This document shows positions 59,300 to 64,000 of a DNA stretch of 64,000 bases, one piece after another. The notes beneath the pieces are model-generated. The model was not told where the DNA came from, did no database searches, and worked only from the letters and a program-made list of their open reading frames with translations. The DNA is from Sipunculus nudus. Its lineage: Eukaryota; Annelida; Sipuncula; Golfingiida; Sipunculidae. The position numbers and the translations under genes were made by a program. The DNA lies in NCBI GenBank assembly GCA_026874595.1, contig CM049320.1, positions 52,092,714 through 52,156,713 of the forward strand, in the 5' to 3' direction. Numbering within the stretch: position 1 is the stretch's first letter; the number at the start of each line of letters is the position of its first letter.

Positions 59300-62200
59300 A
59301 ATTTAATTTTACTGATCAGTCCCACAACTTAAGTTTCCCTTCTCCCATGGCTCCGTAATTCCCCGGAATTTCATCGCAATTCGAGAACTCTTGGGAGTTC
59401 TGGTTGGCACACATTGCACATCCGACCTATCCCTGGTCACCTCCGTGGGGGGGGGGGGGGGGTCTAGGTAATAAAGTGGTTGTCGACGTGATATCCAAAG
59501 CTAATCCGATTCGCATCTTCGCTCACAAAAACAACAAACAAGAGATCGCTTTCTGTATGTTACAATTTATTCAGCACCCACAAGGTCTGTTTTAACCCCC
59601 TCCCCAGAGTCTAGTCGTACGATCCCAGCGCCCGGTACAGAGGGCAGCGAGACCATCTGTGATACAGCGAGACAAGCACATGGCCTAACCATTGAGGCTT
59701 ACAGAAGTTCCATGTTTAAGAAACAAGAAAGGAAAAAAGAAAGACTCACAAACCCCGTCCCCATGTTAGAATTCACAACAACATATTTGAAATACTTCAT
59801 TTGCAGCAATCATTTCAGAGAATAACATTCAAAACAAAGAAATTGCAAAATCCCTGGACTCAATGAATAAACCTGCCAAAATCCATCCATGCATCATTCT
59901 CACACGTTCCTCATTCACTCATTTTTTAAGCAGGTTTATTCACGTCCCCGGCCCGATATTTCCCCAAAATTATTCAACATACTAAATCAACATGTACTGA
60001 ACCGGAACACATTTTTCATAGCCTGGGCATCAGCGTATAACAGAGCCCCAGCAGCAGTGTTGACCATTGAGCTATTATTTTTCATGCAGGTCACCAGTCT
60101 ATTTTATAAAATGAAGAAACACCATCCAGTCCGATAGACTAGCTCCTTGCTCTGCACCTGTTTCACTGATATTGAGCAGAGACCAAGCCTACAAATTTCT
60201 CTCACTCCTTCCTGTCAGAGGTCGCTGCTGGTTACTTTCCCGCCAACGACGATTTACATACACATGGAGATAAAGGTTAAACTGTTACAAAACTGTATTA
60301 ACCCAAACAAAACTGAAGCAACTCTGTTAACTGATATTGCTTTTGCAGCAAACTGTTGTCAATTCAATTATTCAACATACTAAATCAACATGTACTGAAC
60401 CGGAACACATTAACGTGGTGCAAATTTAGTGGTTACAATTTCGTAAAGACAGACAGGTGAAAGTAGACAGCGGTGACCTCTATCAAGGGAGTTTCACACC
60501 ATTAACAAACCTCGCACCAATGGAACAAAGTCTTAAATAAAATCCCCTGAACTAGCCTTTTAACCAGGCGTGCAACCGTTTCTCTGGCCTTCAATCAAAC
60601 ACACAGGAACTGTTAACCTTACTCTAGCAAATTCTGGATTCCCAGTCATATGAGCATAATATTGGCTGAAATCCTAGCATCTTCTAATGTAATCAGCGAA
60701 GAAAAACTGCCACAATTTCTGTACTACTCCCGCTTCAATCTAAACCAAATGCAGTTTGAGACAGTAATGGTTAGACAATTCCCTAGTTTTCATAACATTC
60801 CGTGAACAATTTCTCTTTTCCACAAAATTCTTTTATTATTTAAAAATAAGTTTAAACAAAAGGTACATTTAAGATTCTGGTTTATCAAGCAGTAGCAAAA
60901 TCAGTGTTTATTATTTTTAGCAAAATCAGTGTTTATTTTATGTTTATTGATGACTGCTGCTATACTGTTAAAGTAAAATTCCTATTTTCCATTGTTCTGC
61001 ATGTAGCTAGACTGAAATTGACAAGAAGAGCACATTAAATCAACACTTGTAATTTCCATAATCAAAAATACAACTGAAAATTCATCAATTTTATGATTTC
61101 ACATTTTCAGCCGATAAAATAGATAAATATTGCAAAGTTGAAAATAAAGGATTTCATAGCCAAAGCCTAACATATAAAAGTAATGGCTTGATATCTTGGT
61201 ATTAATGTCAGTATTTTGCTGCCCATTCAAATCCCGACCCCACCCCTATATCATTCACGTCCAGAGTTCAACCACTCAACCAATCCAAACTGAGACACCA
61301 AACAAGGTGACAAATGCATTATGGGTGATTTGTATGAAGTCTGTATGAAAGTGAACGGATGGTAATAATGATGATGATGATGAGAAAGTATATTGTCTAT
61401 ACAGTGTGAAGGCCATACGCGATACAGCCCCAGTCCCAAGTAATCAGCTCGTCACATCCCAGGATTCGATTTGTTACGCAGCTGAGAAGTAACTGCAACT
61501 CTCTTGCAATTTCACTTTTGAGCACACAACCTCTATTAAGAGAGATTGACATCTTTACCACATCTGTATGGTACTCATGCATAATAAATATGCAAATGAA
61601 CCATCCAACCTGCACATGATTGGGTAGATGAAAGATGTGACCTTTCAACTGGCCTTGACCACCCACCAAGTGATATCCTGTAACCTTTGACCTTCAATGT
61701 TTGAATTTATCATTGAGTAACACCACAGACTTCTCAAAGGAAAATTCCTGTACCACACAACCAACTTGGGAGTTGGAAATTTGATGCAGTTCTGTGTTGC
61801 AACTTCCCTTTGTATTAATACTTCCTAACACTTCTTAACAATCACAGAAAATACAAGACTGTTCTTATAACTAGCTGATGTCATGAAAATGCACGAGATC
61901 CAGCATTTCCATTTTCCTCTGCGGCACCCTGGCTCGTCTGTTTTTATCTTGTCTTGATATCATGCATAGTGATTGAACTCACCGAACTTTACATGTATTT
62001 CAATCTTAGCTTATAACGTCCCCTGCTGATTCATTTAATGTCCATTTATGCAGGTATAACTGTAACATATGCAATTTACAAATATCATGTTGTACCCTCT
62101 TTCTTATTTACCCACCAAGATGGCACCAAACTTCTGATCACACTGTTATCAACGACAATGACGTGTAACCGTAAACATGTAATCATATGCCGCTTCCTAT

Positions 62201-62382
62201 GTCACTAATGCTAGGAAATACCCAAGTGACCTCATGTCCTTACTTTATAAGATCGGACCTGTATCAACATGATTCATCCTAGCACAGTATATCACTAGTC
62301 CGACAAGGTTCAGCAGTCTTTATAATGTTTACATGTCCTGGTGGCACTGATCGTGTGTATCTGTAATCGTTTCACATTCTCT
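59300..62382 (-). other. probable 3' UTR and downstream flank of the GIGYF-like gene
   Basis: Downstream (minus sense) of the stop at 62,383 there is no coding-like frame. AATAAA signals occur around 60,950-60,905 on the minus strand. A 42-bp exact direct repeat starting TATTCAACATACTAAATC lies at 59,971 and 60,369, and a G tract at 59,447-59,462. UTR extent cannot be fixed from sequence alone. Confidence 0.35.
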
Positions 62383-62595
62383 TCACATGGCGTCCATGTT
62401 TTCAATCTCGCCCACGTTGATGCGATCCTGTGCAGGGTTAACAGTGAATCCCAGAATGCTGCTGTCCAGTTTCTGCATCTTCTTTTTCTTCTTCTTGCTG
62501 GCCTTGCTGTCATCTCCAATGGCAACTGGGGCCGCCATCTGTTTCTGGCGTGAGAGCATCGGGTTCACCGCTGGTGCCGGACCCCATATGCCTTC
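62383..62595 (-). CDS. GIGYF-like (GRB10-interacting GYF protein) C-terminal exon, partial gene
   Basis: An acceptor GTGTTACAG precedes GAA at 62,595, and the frame runs 70 codons to a stop. It begins EGIWGPAPAVNPMLS and continues to a poly-Lys run (SKASKKKKKKMQKLD), then SSILGFTVNPAQDRINVGEIE near the end (split for length: SILGFTVN, DRINVGEIE). This matches the conserved C-terminus of GIGYF1/2 (KKKKM..DPSLLGFSVN...LNMGEIE), proteins that partner with 4EHP in translational repression and mRNA decay. The exon is phase 0. Upstream exons lie beyond the window end; none was found at 62,600-64,000. Confidence 0.8.
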   Translation of the reverse strand, partial: EGIWGPAPAVNPMLSRQKQMAAPVAIGDDSKASKKKKKKMQKLDSSILGFTVNPAQDRINVGEIENMDAM

Positions 62596-63269
62596 CTGTA
62601 ACACAATAATACATGATAGCTGTGTGTATTTACCTTTTTATTATTTGACAGCAAGACAGTGATCAGTGCAGGCCGCTCCATCCATTACAAGTGAATTTAA
62701 AATAGTCCATTTTTTATGTTTAACTTAATAAATAAATTTGCTTTTGTATTTGTATATATAAATTAATTTTCTTCTGTGTGACTGTCATTTCATTTCTGTG
62801 TGTGTGTGTGAGTCTGAATTGTTGAGTAAATTACTAAATAGGGGTTAAAATACAATAATACACAATTTACATAAACATGCATGATCATTGAAAGAAAGCA
62901 AATGACTTATGATCGAACATCAATCAATCATTTTATGTTCATTTTATATTACCGTAAAAAATTTGCTCCAGAGAACTGTACCTAAAGAATTGAGTCTAAC
63001 ATGTATGACATGCTGAAAATTCAAGGTTATTGCCCTTTTGTGGACAATTTGGTGCACACAGTTCAGTTTTAATGCTGTTCGCTACCTTGTGTCCCGTTAT
63101 TTATAATCTCTCTGATTGGGTTAGGATATTTTTCTCTGGTTTATTTGACTTCTTTGATTGAACAAAATAACCATTTGTGATAAATTATGCAAACTGGGGA
63201 CCCAGGGGTCTTGATGCACAGCTGAATTTGTCTATAATGATATTTTTAAACAAATTTTTCAGAATGACG

Positions 63270-63840
63270 GTCCTGTGATCTTAATCAATGACCTTGTGAC
63301 CAAAAAATCTGAGGACTTATTATCCTTGAACCTGCAGCATTTAGATTATTGTAACAATCTTTTTAAAAAAAGTGGGTCCAGTGACCTTGACCTCTGACCA
63401 GGTAACCTTAAAATCAAAAGATTTCTTCTACTTTGGGCAAGTAAGCCATGTGTGAAAGATGGAAAGTTTGGGATGAAAAGTTTGATTTACAGTGCATCCA
63501 CAATCAATTTATAGATGTGGCTCCTGTGACCTTAACCTTTGACCTTTGGACTCCAGAATCGAAAGAGTTCTTACCTTAGTAGTAAGCCATATATAAGCTT
63601 AGTTAGGAACCAATATGTCAAACCAAACTGGAGTTATCAATTGGAAACTAATTTGTGAACAGATGGGCCCTGTGAACTTGACCTTTGACCTTGTAACCCC
63701 AAATTCATTTATGCTCTCCTCATACTGGCAAGTCAGCTAAATGTGCATGATGGAAAGTTTGGGATAAAAAGCTTGGCTTAAAATGCAGCCATAATCTTTT
63801 TAAAATAAATGAGTCTTGTGACCTTAACCTTTGCCCTCAA
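63270..63840. repeat. 146-bp tandem array with nuclear-receptor-like half-sites
   Basis: The anchor GTGACCTTGACCTCTGACC and its variants start at 63,275 (diverged), 63,381, 63,526, 63,672 and 63,818, giving periods of 145-146 after the first. Units also share GATGGAAAGTTTGGGAT, GTAAGCCAT and CAGCCATAATC-like pieces. The array lies in the intron upstream of the last GIGYF-like exon. Confidence 0.85.
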
Positions 63841-64000
63841 GACCCAAATATCATACAGGTTCATCCTTTATTGGTGGGCCGTATGGGAGTCATGTTTGAA
63901 ATCTGTAAAAAATATGAAAAAATACAGGTGGGGCCACCACTTTTCAGGAATTGACAGAAATAGTCATGGTCAATTTTCAAGGCAAGATTAATAACAATCC

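Noticed and set aside
61251-61669. Minus-strand open frames downstream of the GIGYF-like stop
   Set aside because: No protein character; best explained as 3' UTR or flank.

Overview
The window is nuclear DNA of an animal. It has AT-rich, intron-dense genes with GT-AG introns, a single METTL24-like membrane methyltransferase, a GIGYF C-terminus, a cytosolic sulfotransferase, abundant (TA)n/(GA)n/(CA)n microsatellites, several transposon classes and TGACCTTTGACC-bearing tandem repeats. The gene set and repeat style suggest a lophotrochozoan, most likely a mollusc such as a bivalve. That assignment is an inference from style; no species-diagnostic gene was seen.

Layout. (1) 0.98-11.18 kb, minus strand: a six-exon METTL24-like type II membrane methyltransferase-like gene, 292 codons when the six exons are joined. 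Its first intron holds a broken non-LTR retrotransposon (about 4.97-9.79 kb) that is split by a GC-rich block with about 187-bp tandem repeats. (2) 11.2-13.1 kb: microsatellites and a deleted Tigger/pogo transposase relic. (3) 13.2-26.5 kb: a decayed sulfotransferase cluster. It has one two-exon gene that looks intact (24.79-25.96 kb, 300 aa), one pseudogenic last exon (13.2-13.9 kb) and at least seven relics of the gene's 5' region, with Gypsy-type pol fragments between them. (4) 28.9-30.5 kb, plus strand: an ATP-grasp ligase resembling the bacterial DcsG-like family, with at least two exons. (5) 32.7-48.7 kb, minus strand: an eight-exon, 436-aa, membrane-anchored serine beta-lactamase-like (LACT family) protein, whose exon phases all agree. 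(6) 49-59 kb: no convincing gene. It is a mosaic of interspersed repeats, with nested insertions by TIR elements whose boundaries can be read. (7) 59.7-64 kb, minus strand: the last coding exon of a GIGYF-like gene, a probable long 3' UTR, and an upstream intron containing a 146-bp tandem array.

Nothing in the sequence shows that the genes work together. A sulfotransferase, an ATP-grasp ligase, a methyltransferase-like protein and a beta-lactamase-fold hydrolase in 50 kb could be read as a metabolic neighbourhood, but that is speculation. The strongest observations are: a homology-supported intron in the METTL24-like gene that would have to end in TG instead of AG; the bacterial-style ATP-grasp gene; the decayed sulfotransferase array; and a 1.4-kb TIR element with TA target duplication and palindromic subterminal ACGGTAG/CTACCGT repeats. 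That element and a second TIR element are both nested in a repeat whose uninterrupted copy lies in the same window.
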